This document shows, piece after piece, positions 15,165 to 22,264 of a stretch of DNA of 36,869 bases (positions are counted from its first letter, which is position 1; each line of letters starts with the position of its first letter). This stretch comes from Bacillota bacterium (GTDB lineage Bacteria; Bacillota; Clostridia; Christensenellales; Aristaeellaceae): contig JAEWSC010000024.1 of assembly GCA_023398575.1 (NCBI GenBank), positions 1 to 36,869 on the forward strand, written 5' to 3'. Made by a program: the position numbers and the translations under genes. The notes below the pieces were generated by a model, which did no database searches, was not told the DNA's origin, and worked only from the letters and a program-made list of their open reading frames with translations.

Positions 15165-15410
15165 AGGATGCCGCGTTTGCGGACGCGACCAAAGGGCTTT
15201 CCGATCGCCCTTTGGAAACCTTCGGACGCGACCAAAGGGCTTTCCGATCAGTCCGGCCAGCTCAATAGTCGCACTACTGCGCTGTCGCTTGCACTGCTCT
15301 TTTTTGCTGCCCTCCTTCTCCCTGCCTTATTCCGCCACAGGCGGCGGCAGAGTTTTGGAGCCTTTGGAAACCTTCGGACGCCATCTCTTTGAAGGAGCAT
15401 TCAATTATTT
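15165..15410. repeat. Family-2 hairpin repeat in tandem: short copy plus loop-expanded copy
   Basis: A short hairpin (CCAAAGGGC 15189-15197/GCCCTTTGG 15207-15215) is followed by a second left arm (15232-15240). Its right arm (CCTTTGG, 15361-15367) is 120 bp away. The loop of the second copy carries a homologue of insert 1 of family-1 elements A and C (TCCGGC..GCTCAAT..GTCGCAC), whose internal hairpin is CCGCC-aca-GGCGG here against CCCCC-act-GGGGG there. The right flank resembles that of the copy at 1130-1240. It sits between the scaffold and capsid genes; 15071-15482 holds nothing else. Confidence 0.72.
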
Positions 15411-15482
15411 GGCTGACATGGCAACCCTATCAAGCATATCAACAACTACACTGATTCCAGACGAACAAAAGGAGGAACATCC

Positions 15483-16706
15483 ATGGCAGTTTTCGACAAT
15501 CTCAACTATACCTCTTCCGCCGGCGTCGCGCCCGGCCTGGTGCAATATTACGAGCGCACGCTGCTGGAAAACGCCAAGCCTGAAATGGTGCACAGCCGCG
15601 ACGCGCAAAAGCGCACGCTGCCCATGCACAACGGCAAGCGCGTTCAGTTTCGGCGCTTTACCCCTTTTACCGCGGTGACCAAGCCCCTGACCGAGGGCGT
15701 AACCCCCGAAGGGCAAACCCTGACCCAGACGGCCTTTACCGTGATGGCCAAGCCTTACGGCGCCCACGTGGAGACCACCGAGGAAATGCAGTATTTCCTG
15801 CTGGACAACATTCACAAGGAAACCGCCCAACTGCTGGCCGACCAGGCCGCGCTGTCGCTGGATACCATCAGCCGCGATGCCCTGCACGCCGGCCTGAATG
15901 TGCAGTATGTAGGCGAAAACACCGCCCGCGGCAGTATTGCCGCTACCGATAAGCTGACCTATGCCGATGTCAAAAAGGCGGTGCGCACCCTAAAGCGCAA
16001 CAACTGCAAGCCCTTTGACGACGGCTTCTACCACGCCATCGTGCATCCGGATACGGTGCATGATCTGACCAGCGACCCCATGTGGGTGGATGTGGCCAAG
16101 TATCAGCGCGGCGAGAAGATGGACAAGTACGAGCTGGGCGTGATCTACAAGGTGAAATTCTTTGAATCTACCAACGCCAAAATCTTTTCGCCTCAGACCT
16201 ATCTGTTCGGTGCTACAGCGACTCTTACCTTATCCGCCCTGGATGCGGCGCAAAGGTGCATGACCGTGGCTGAAGCCCTTACGGAAAGTGAAGCCAGGGA
16301 ATTAACCGGCAAGCTGGTCAACGTGACTTACTCTACCAGCAACCATACACCCATGTGCATTGAGCGGGTGGAAGCCGCGGCGAAAAAGGTGTACTTCCGC
16401 TGGATGCCGGCCGGCACTGTTACCGCCAACTGGACCGTGGGAAACACCACCAAAATTACACCCACCAGCGGCGGCAGTGGCATTGATGTGTATTCCACCG
16501 TTGTGTACGGCAAGGACGCCTTTGGTGATATCAGCCTGGAAGGCGGCGGCAAGAACATGCAGATTATCATCAACCCGCCCGGTTCTTCCGGCGCGGCCGA
16601 TCCCGAAGCCCAGCGTGGCACCATTGCCTGGAAGGTGAAGGGGTTTGCCACGGCAATTTTGCAGGATGACTTTATTGTACGCATTGAGCACGGGGCGACG
16701 GCCTGA
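15483..16706 (+). CDS. Major capsid protein, N4-gp56 family
   Basis: A 407-residue HK97-fold capsid subunit. The family signature is clear at the N-terminus: a short N-arm, YYERTLLENAKPEMVHSRD, then GKRVQFRRFTPFTAVTKPLTEGVTPEGQTL and the helix with DQAALSLDTISRDAL. The C-terminus ends with the conserved strand pattern GTIAWKVKGFATAILQDDFIVRIE. Residues about 240-320 look like an inserted beta-rich domain, perhaps surface-exposed. ATG 15483 has AGGAGG upstream. It is preceded by the scaffold gene and followed by hairpins that could reduce downstream transcription, which fits the high copy number of a capsid protein. Confidence 0.93.
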   Translation: MAVFDNLNYTSSAGVAPGLVQYYERTLLENAKPEMVHSRDAQKRTLPMHNGKRVQFRRFTPFTAVTKPLTEGVTPEGQTLTQTAFTVMAKPYGAHVETTEEMQYFLLDNIHKETAQLLADQAALSLDTISRDALHAGLNVQYVGENTARGSIAATDKLTYADVKKAVRTLKRNNCKPFDDGFYHAIVHPDTVHDLTSDPMWVDVAKYQRGEKMDKYELGVIYKVKFFESTNAKIFSPQTYLFGATATLTLSALDAAQRCMTVAEALTESEARELTGKLVNVTYSTSNHTPMCIERVEAAAKKVYFRWMPAGTVTANWTVGNTTKITPTSGGSGIDVYSTVVYGKDAFGDISLEGGGKNMQIIINPPGSSGAADPEAQRGTIAWKVKGFATAILQDDFIVRIEHGATA

Positions 16707-16707
16707 T

Positions 16708-16740
16708 TCATCAAAGTGGCTATGCCACTTTGATGAGTTT
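16708..16740 (+). terminator. Hairpin after the capsid gene (family-1 terminal hairpin)
   Basis: CATCAAAGTGGC-tat-GCCACTTTGATG followed by AGTTTT begins right after the capsid stop codon. It matches the terminal hairpin of family 1, with the outer pairs changed in a compensatory way. A partial terminator is plausible, since the downstream structural genes must still be read. Confidence 0.6.
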
Positions 16741-16742
16741 TG

Positions 16743-16886
16743 CGCCCTTCACCTAGGAGCGGTGCCCATGGCCGGTGAAGGGCGTAAGGAATGCTTGCGT
16801 TGCAAGCGCCCCGTGCGCCTGGCAAAGCCAGGCGACACGATTACTGTCGGAGGGGTACGCCCCTCCGACACCTCCCCGGGGGGATA
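16743..16886 (+). other. Array of tandem hairpins downstream of the capsid gene
   Basis: Successive stems: GCGCCCTTCACC/GGTGAAGGGCG, CTTGC/GCAAG, CGCCTGGC/GCCAGGCG, GTCGGAGGGG/CCCCTCCGAC and CCTCCCC/GGGG. Together with the hairpin at 16708-16740 that makes six in 180 nt. It overlaps the candidate 39-codon gene. It could be RNA-processing or mRNA-stabilising structure. Confidence 0.6.
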
Positions 16887-16887
16887 G
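16768..16887 (+). CDS. Candidate small CxxC protein (39 aa)
   Basis: ATG 16768 lies 8 nt after AGGAG. The frame encodes a basic peptide with one zinc-knuckle-like pair (ECLRCKRPV) followed by LAKPGDTITVGGV. Small zinc-ribbon-like proteins do occur next to capsid genes, but this frame lies inside a hairpin array, so coding is uncertain. A single CxxC could bind zinc only as a dimer or with other ligands. Confidence 0.4.
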   Translation: MAGEGRKECLRCKRPVRLAKPGDTITVGGVRPSDTSPGG

Positions 16888-16958
16888 ATGCCGATACAAA
16901 GCAGTAGGCCCTTTTATGAAATCAGGATCCCTTTACCAACGACAATATGGAGGTTTAT

Positions 16959-17192
16959 ATGACTACGGAAAAAATGACTGCGGAAATTACGTCCCCCGTT
17001 ACTCAGGCCGAAACCGAACCCATGGTGCACATCACGCTGCCGCTGTTGGAAGTGGATGAGACCGGCGCGAAGGTGGATCAAACTGAGCATGTGACCATCA
17101 ACGGCGAGACCACCATCATCAAGCGCGGCGAGTATGTGGGCGTTAAGGTGCCTGTGTTCCTGGCGCTGAAGGTGAAGTATCCCAACCTGTGA
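16959..17192 (+). CDS. Small phage structural protein (77 aa)
   Basis: The start was set at ATG 16959, 5 nt after GGAGG; an in-frame ATG at 16947 overlaps that ribosome site. The protein has a Thr/Glu-rich N-terminus. A compact beta-rich part follows (VHITLPLLEVDE, EHVTINGETTIIKRGEYVGVKVPVFLALKVKYP). Small proteins of this type commonly follow the capsid gene in Firmicutes phages. They may be capsid decoration or head-completion proteins; which one cannot be told from sequence. It is separated from the next gene by element F. Confidence 0.65.
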   Translation: MTTEKMTAEITSPVTQAETEPMVHITLPLLEVDETGAKVDQTEHVTINGETTIIKRGEYVGVKVPVFLALKVKYPNL

Positions 17193-17211
17193 CCTAAAAA
17201 TCGGCATAGCC

Positions 17212-17420
17212 TATGCAGACTTTCAAAAGCCTATGGGAGGTATTGGAGGGCCGAAGCCCTCCAATTAGGAATCGCAAATCAGCGACATGTGCGTTGATTT
17301 GCGCAGGAATTTCGAAGAAATTCCTTCCTTGCCCGAGCAAGCGGCCGCACAGAGGCGAAGCCTGAGTGCAGGGAAGCGAGGGAAAAACTCGAAAAAGTGG
17401 CGTTACCACTTTTTCGACAT
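17212..17420 (+). repeat. Family-1 modular hairpin element, copy F (minimal, intact, inside phage operon)
   Basis: A complete short copy: border CAGACTTTCAAAAGCCTATGGG, stem I TTGGAGGGC/GCCCTCCAA, stem II GCAAATCA (17274-17281)/TGATTTGC (17295-17302), and stem III GGAATTTC/GAAATTCC. These are followed by the TTGCCCGAGCAAGCGG block and the terminal hairpin CGAAAAAGTGG/CCACTTTTTCG. It separates the 16959 and 17435 genes and supplies the leader of the latter. Its intactness suggests arrival after, or active conservation within, the phage cluster. Confidence 0.82.
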
Positions 17421-17434
17421 GTGAGGTGAAGCAA

Positions 17435-17803
17435 GTGAACCTATCGGAAATGAAAGCCTTTGTCATGTTTCAGACGAACAACGACGCCCAGGATGCCGGC
17501 GAATATGAGCCCTTTCTACTCAATTATATCAACGAGGGATACGACCGCCTGGCCTGGGCTTATGCCCGCGAGCATGTTCAGGAGGGAGGGGCATTTCCTC
17601 CGCTTACGCAGGAGGGCGACGAGCCGAACCTGCCGGTCTGGGCCCACCTGGGCATTGCCAACTGGGCCGCCTGGTGCGTGTATAGAAACGGCAACCCGGG
17701 AAAACAGAACCGCGGCTACCAGTACAGGTCTGCCGCGGATGAAACTGCCGCCCGTATTTTAAACGGGGCGGATGCCACCCAATTTGTGAATGTACCAAGA
17801 TAA
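17435..17803 (+). CDS. Putative head-tail adaptor protein
   Basis: A 122-residue helical protein. GTG 17435 was chosen because GAGGTGA lies 5-6 nt upstream; longer readings translate repeat element F and are rejected. The helices LSEMKAFVMFQTNNDAQDA, FLLNYINEGYDRLAWAYARE and LGIANWAAWCVYRNGNPGKQNRGYQYRSAADETAARIL resemble the helical-bundle adaptor or connector proteins that sit between portal and tail in podovirus-like particles. The assignment rests on size, fold type and position (after capsid, before the gp10-like protein), not on a recognised motif. Confidence 0.55.
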   Translation: MNLSEMKAFVMFQTNNDAQDAGEYEPFLLNYINEGYDRLAWAYAREHVQEGGAFPPLTQEGDEPNLPVWAHLGIANWAAWCVYRNGNPGKQNRGYQYRSAADETAARILNGADATQFVNVPR

Positions 17804-17815
17804 GGAGGATTGCCC

Positions 17816-19300
17816 GTGGCCCCTATTACGCTGAACGCCTATGACGCCGATGTGCTGATTCCTGGGTTTACAGGAATTTATCAGCAGGGCGACGGGCTGA
17901 ATGCCGATCCCAGTACGGCCCGGGAGGCTGTGAACATGGCAACCGTCGGCGGGGTGCTGCAGCCTCAAGGTGCGTGCACCCTGCTTGCCCCCTCCCTCCC
18001 TGCGACAATTGAAACACTGGCCTACCTGCATCGCCGCTGGTATTCTGCTGATGAGGACAGGGATATACTTGTCGCCGCCGCAGGGGGAAGGCTCTACGCC
18101 ATGCCTATTGGAGGCACGGAGTGGCAGGTTTTGCCCATGCCCGAAGGGGTGGAGGCGTTTTCTGTGAACGTGTGGAGCTGGCTTGCTTATGAAATCAACC
18201 CGGAGGGCAGCCATGCCCCTGTGGATGTGCTGATACTGTCCAACGCTAAGGGCGGTATGATTTGCGTGCGGGGCGATACCATGACCATTGAGCTGGTTCC
18301 CACCCCTAAGACCTTTGGGGTGATTGCCAGGTATGCCGAGCGGGTGTGGGGCGGGGCGATACAAGATGATCCTGATACGCTTGTGTTCAGCGCGCCCTTT
18401 GACCCCCGCAACTGGGAGGCAAATTTTGATATTCCCGAGGAGGGCGCCGGCGATGTGATGCAGCCCAGCTGGGATGGAGACGGGTTCCTGGCCCTTGTGC
18501 AGATGGGCACGCAACTGATTGCCTTTAAGCGAAACAGGATCTGGCGCATATTGGGCACCGATCCTGGTGAATACGCGTTTCGGGAGCAGTATGGCAGCGG
18601 CACGCCCTATGTGCAGACCATTGCTCTATCCGGAGAGCGGATTTTAATGCTGTCGGATGAGGGTGTGATGCAGTATGACGGCGTTAGCACATCACTGGTT
18701 TCCCCCGATGTTTGCAGGTTGATTTATGAAAGTATGAACAAGGCGGCGCTGCATCAGGCTTGCGGCTGCGTGTTCAAGAATGTGTACTACTGCGCATTTC
18801 CCACCGGGACCTCCCTTCACAACAACGCGGTGCTGATGTTTAGCCTGAAGGACGGAAGCTTTTTGTACCGGGAGGATTTGAGCGTGGAAGCGTTTTTACC
18901 AACCAATGACCAGCTGTTTTTTACCAGCCATTCCACTCCTGGCCGCGTGTACGCGTGGGGCCAGGATGCTTGGGTGAGCGGCGTGGCTGCCTATCCGGCA
19001 AAGTGGCAAGGCCCGTGGCAGGATTTGGGGCAAAAAACCATCCGCAAAGGCGGCTTTTTAGTATACCTGACGGTGGAAGCCAAGGCAGAGGCTGCTTTAT
19101 CTATCGGCATTGAGACAGAGCGCAGCCTGAAAATGAAAACAGTTACCTTTGAACCATGCGATAGCGGCAAAGCAAGGCAGCGGCGCATCCGCTTTGGCGG
19201 CGGCGGCCGGCGCTTTCGGCTGGTGATCCAAAGCAACAGCCCCGCAGCCTGGCGCGTGGTGGGCGGCGTTTTGATCAAGGCCGAAATTGAGCCAGACTAA
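17816..19300 (+). CDS. P22 gp10-like tail hub / stabilisation protein (beta-propeller)
   Basis: A 494-residue protein. GTG 17816 lies 7 nt after GGAGG; a TTG at 17810 is too close. The N-terminus has the phrase FTGIYQQGDGLNADPSTAREAVNM, like the opening of gp10-type proteins, in which the N-strand lists the genome positions to be replaced by ...NADP..ARE..N. After it come propeller-like blades (RLYAMPIGGTEWQVLPMPEG, ERVWGGAIQDDPDTLVFSAPFDPRNWE, LIAFKRNRIWRILG, MLSDEGVMQYDG). In P22 this family closes the DNA channel after packaging. It suggests a short-tailed (podovirus-like) particle. Resemblance judged by eye. Confidence 0.7.
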   Translation: MAPITLNAYDADVLIPGFTGIYQQGDGLNADPSTAREAVNMATVGGVLQPQGACTLLAPSLPATIETLAYLHRRWYSADEDRDILVAAAGGRLYAMPIGGTEWQVLPMPEGVEAFSVNVWSWLAYEINPEGSHAPVDVLILSNAKGGMICVRGDTMTIELVPTPKTFGVIARYAERVWGGAIQDDPDTLVFSAPFDPRNWEANFDIPEEGAGDVMQPSWDGDGFLALVQMGTQLIAFKRNRIWRILGTDPGEYAFREQYGSGTPYVQTIALSGERILMLSDEGVMQYDGVSTSLVSPDVCRLIYESMNKAALHQACGCVFKNVYYCAFPTGTSLHNNAVLMFSLKDGSFLYREDLSVEAFLPTNDQLFFTSHSTPGRVYAWGQDAWVSGVAAYPAKWQGPWQDLGQKTIRKGGFLVYLTVEAKAEAALSIGIETERSLKMKTVTFEPCDSGKARQRRIRFGGGGRRFRLVIQSNSPAAWRVVGGVLIKAEIEPD

Positions 19301-19311
19301 GGAGGGCATGT

Positions 19312-20067
19312 ATGGCCAGCAATTACATTACCATTCATCAGTATGAGCCGCTGCGCACCCCCTCCAACTGGACGGGTGCGGAGCGGAATTTGGTGCGGCA
19401 GATTTCCGACACCTTTGACGATCTTTACCGCCGCTTAAACCGGCTGCGGTTTGAGGATATGAACGTGAACTTTCAAAAGCGCATAGAGGATTCGGAAGGA
19501 AACCTGTCACAGATCGAGCAGACAGCCAAGTCGCTGGTGATGACGGTGTCGGGCGGCAGCCATATCTGGCGGCAAGATACTGTGCCGGAGCCGCCCGATT
19601 TTAACCCGTTGTACGGCGACCTTTGGTATGACACCGATGATGGGGACAGGTGCTACAAGTATGAGGCCGGGCAGTGGAAGCTTGTATCCCACACCAACGT
19701 TATGAGCGCGATACAAAACCTGGCGTCAGTGACGGTCACGCCGGAAACAGTGGCCGCTACGGTTCAAAGCCAGATACAGACGACGATTATACCCATGATT
19801 GGCTACCGGGTTGAAATTCTGTCGGATTACGGCACGGTGCTGACTGAACGCATACCGCAGACGGTATTGACCGCGCAGATTATGCAGGGCAATGAGGATG
19901 TAACCGCTCAGATCGACCAAAGCCGGTTTCACTGGACCCGCAAAAGCGCGGATGCGGCGGCGGATGATTTGTGGAACCAGGCACATCATGGCATGAAAAG
20001 CATCACCGTAGGCACGCCGGATGTGCACTTGGAGGCGACCTTTCATTGCGATATCACGGAGGGATAG
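19312..20067 (+). CDS. Phage tail protein with GDLWYD motif, first of three
   Basis: A 251-residue protein beginning at ATG 19312 after GGAGG. A helical N-terminal part with a probable coiled coil (DTFDDLYRRLNRLRFEDMN, about 32-50) is followed by the motif GDLWYDTDDGDRCYKYEAGQW (about 103-123), seen again in the 21260 gene. Its C-terminal 90 residues form a beta-rich domain. It ends one base before the next start codon. The three genes 19312-22264 look like pieces of one long minor structural protein of Firmicutes phages. Probable tail-spike or tail-fibre base component. Confidence 0.65.
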   Translation: MASNYITIHQYEPLRTPSNWTGAERNLVRQISDTFDDLYRRLNRLRFEDMNVNFQKRIEDSEGNLSQIEQTAKSLVMTVSGGSHIWRQDTVPEPPDFNPLYGDLWYDTDDGDRCYKYEAGQWKLVSHTNVMSAIQNLASVTVTPETVAATVQSQIQTTIIPMIGYRVEILSDYGTVLTERIPQTVLTAQIMQGNEDVTAQIDQSRFHWTRKSADAAADDLWNQAHHGMKSITVGTPDVHLEATFHCDITEG

Positions 20068-20068
20068 C

Positions 20069-21259
20069 ATGGCGATTGTAGCAACTGGCGCAAAGACCAT
20101 TGTGGATTTGACCGATGGAAAAATGCTCTATGCAACCCTTGGCAGCAACCAGGCCAAGGTGCAGGTATATGACGCAGAGCAGGCGGGCGGGACATACTTT
20201 CCCGACTGGTCAAGCGAGGAAGGGAAGCTGGTCGTCACACCCGCTCTTTATCTGAATCAGACCGCCCTCCCGCTGACGGCCACGGGGCTTACCGTTACCT
20301 TTACGCGAAGGGAAGGCAGCCAGGCGGAAGCCCCGCTTGCCGACAACGAAACGGCAGCTGGCGGCATACTGACTGTTGACGCTAACAAGCTGGCTTTGGT
20401 GGAAGGCGGGCTGCTGAGCTATATTGCCCGCGCGGCGTATCTGGACCCATATACACAGCAAACGATTCATGCTTCTGCCGATATCACCTTTACCCTTTTA
20501 AAAACGGGCGTGCACGCAAAGCTTGTATGGATTATGGGGGAGCAGGTTTTCAAGTATGACGCGCAGGGCGTTGTATCGCCTGCGCAAATTACCCTGATGG
20601 CCAGGACAACGAATGCATCCATATCCAAATGGCAGTTTTATGATGGCAGTACATGGCTGGATTATCCTGATACGCCGGAGAACGAAAGCATCACCGCCCA
20701 AACACTTATTGTAAAGCCCGATCACAAGACGCCCGAACAGGCGTCTGTATTTGTAAATGGGGTAGCCACACTGAAAGTGCTGACCGATACGGCAGGCGTG
20801 GAAGACGTGGCGAGCATTGCCAAGGTGTGGGATGGTGCTGCGGGAATAAAGGGCCAGGGCGCCTATCAGGCCGTGATACAATCCACCGGCGGGGATGTGT
20901 TTAAATGCGGCGCGGGTCAAGCATGCCTGACTTGCAGGGTGTGGCAGGGCGGCGAGGAAGCGGACCCGCCAAGGTCCCTTGTGTATCAGGAGACTGATCC
21001 GGCTGGGGCGGCGGGGGACTTTTACTATCAATTTTCTGAAGGCACGCCACAGGTCGCCCTGATGCGCTTTAGCGGTACGGGGTGGGAAGATGTGACGGAC
21101 AATCCTGATTACGGGCATGCCAAAGCGTATACCTGGTACCGCAGGGACAAGGATGGCGCACCCATGGATGAGGGCGGCGTTTTTGCCACCGGAAAGGTGA
21201 TTTATGTTGACGGCGAGGCTGTGCAAGTTAAAACAACGTTCACATGCGAGGTGGGATAA
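20069..21259 (+). CDS. Phage tail protein, second of three
   Basis: A 396-residue, mainly beta protein. ATG 20069 lies after GGAGGGA, overlapping the end of the previous gene. Repeated Ig-like segments are seen, such as ITLMARTTNASISKWQFYDGSTWL and ADITFTLLKTGVHAKLVW. A degenerate form of the family motif (GDFYYQ....LMRFSGTGW) occurs near residues 315-340. No enzymatic motif. The stop codon adjoins the next start codon directly. Probable structural tail component. Confidence 0.65.
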   Translation: MAIVATGAKTIVDLTDGKMLYATLGSNQAKVQVYDAEQAGGTYFPDWSSEEGKLVVTPALYLNQTALPLTATGLTVTFTRREGSQAEAPLADNETAAGGILTVDANKLALVEGGLLSYIARAAYLDPYTQQTIHASADITFTLLKTGVHAKLVWIMGEQVFKYDAQGVVSPAQITLMARTTNASISKWQFYDGSTWLDYPDTPENESITAQTLIVKPDHKTPEQASVFVNGVATLKVLTDTAGVEDVASIAKVWDGAAGIKGQGAYQAVIQSTGGDVFKCGAGQACLTCRVWQGGEEADPPRSLVYQETDPAGAAGDFYYQFSEGTPQVALMRFSGTGWEDVTDNPDYGHAKAYTWYRRDKDGAPMDEGGVFATGKVIYVDGEAVQVKTTFTCEVG

Positions 21260-22264
21260 ATGATCTGTTCTGCGCAGTACACCATACGCGACGCATCGGA
21301 TGTACATGTTGGCCCCATGGAACCTTCGCCGGTTATCGGCGAACAATTGTGGCTGGATACCAGCGTTTCTCCCAATCTGCTCAAGCGGTGGACAGGCTCT
21401 GGCTGGATGCCGGCCAGCAACCGCACCATTGTAGATAACAATCCAGCGACTACTGGGTATTTTGCGGGCGATATGTGTATCAAGCCGGCGGAGGGAAACA
21501 AGCTGTACCGGTTTGATGGGTTGGCCTGGGTGTTGTATCAGGACCAATCCATTCCGGTATTGAGCTCAGCGGTAGAAAACATGATGCTGGCCCTGTCTGG
21601 CGGCTCGACCATTTTCCATCAGTATGACGCACCGCAGGCGGGCATCGGCAAGGGTGACCTTTGGTATGACACAAATGACAATAACAAGTGTTACCGGTAT
21701 GATGGCGGCGCATGGGTGCAAACAAGCTTTACCAATGTGATTGAAACCATTGAGAAGGTAGCGGAAACAGTGCATACAGATGATGAGATTGTTTCCACTG
21801 TGCGCAGCTCCGCCGTATACACGGCCGACATGAATGCCAAGGCCAACAGCAGCGACATTGCCGATATGGCGACCAAGGCGTATGTCAGTACCATAAACGC
21901 ATCCGAAATCGCCCAGCGCAATGATGCCATCAGCATCGCCATTTCAACGGAAAAGCAGCGTGCCGAGGCGGTTGAAGGGGCCATCAGAACCTTTACGGAT
22001 CTTGCCAAGACATACTTTGATTTTATTGAGGCAGGACTTTCGATTTCCAAGGAAGGAAGCGACTTTTCTGTTTTGATTTCCAATAACAGGTTGTCTTTTT
22101 TGCAGGGAACCACGGAGGTGGCTTATCTTTCCGACAGCAAACTGTATATTACACATGCACAGGTGAAGAATACGCTGACCATTGGCAGCGCCGGCGATGG
22201 AAAGGGATACACGGACATCGCTGCTGAAACCAATGGACTTTGCGCTACATGGAGGGCAACATAA
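21260..22264 (+). CDS. Phage tail minor structural protein, third of three
   Basis: A 334-residue protein. It carries the GDxWYD-type motif about three times (GEQLWLDT...RWTGSGW; GDMCIKPAEGNKLYRFDGLAW; GDLWYDTNDNNKCYRYDGGAW). A helical rod follows (about 175-260), and then the C-terminal module typical of siphovirus and Firmicutes phage tail proteins: EAGLSISKEGSDFSVLISNN, LSFLQGTTEVAYLS, LYITHAQVKNTLTIG. It ends in GLCATWRAT. ATG 21260 directly follows the previous stop. Its stop overlaps the next start (TAATG). Probable stalk joining the fibre to the tail. Confidence 0.72.
   Translation: MICSAQYTIRDASDVHVGPMEPSPVIGEQLWLDTSVSPNLLKRWTGSGWMPASNRTIVDNNPATTGYFAGDMCIKPAEGNKLYRFDGLAWVLYQDQSIPVLSSAVENMMLALSGGSTIFHQYDAPQAGIGKGDLWYDTNDNNKCYRYDGGAWVQTSFTNVIETIEKVAETVHTDDEIVSTVRSSAVYTADMNAKANSSDIADMATKAYVSTINASEIAQRNDAISIAISTEKQRAEAVEGAIRTFTDLAKTYFDFIEAGLSISKEGSDFSVLISNNRLSFLQGTTEVAYLSDSKLYITHAQVKNTLTIGSAGDGKGYTDIAAETNGLCATWRAT

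Noticed and set aside
20498..21547. Long minus-strand frame opposite the tail genes
   Set aside because: It spans two well-supported plus-strand genes and their junction, and encodes a low-plausibility His/Arg/Pro-rich product.
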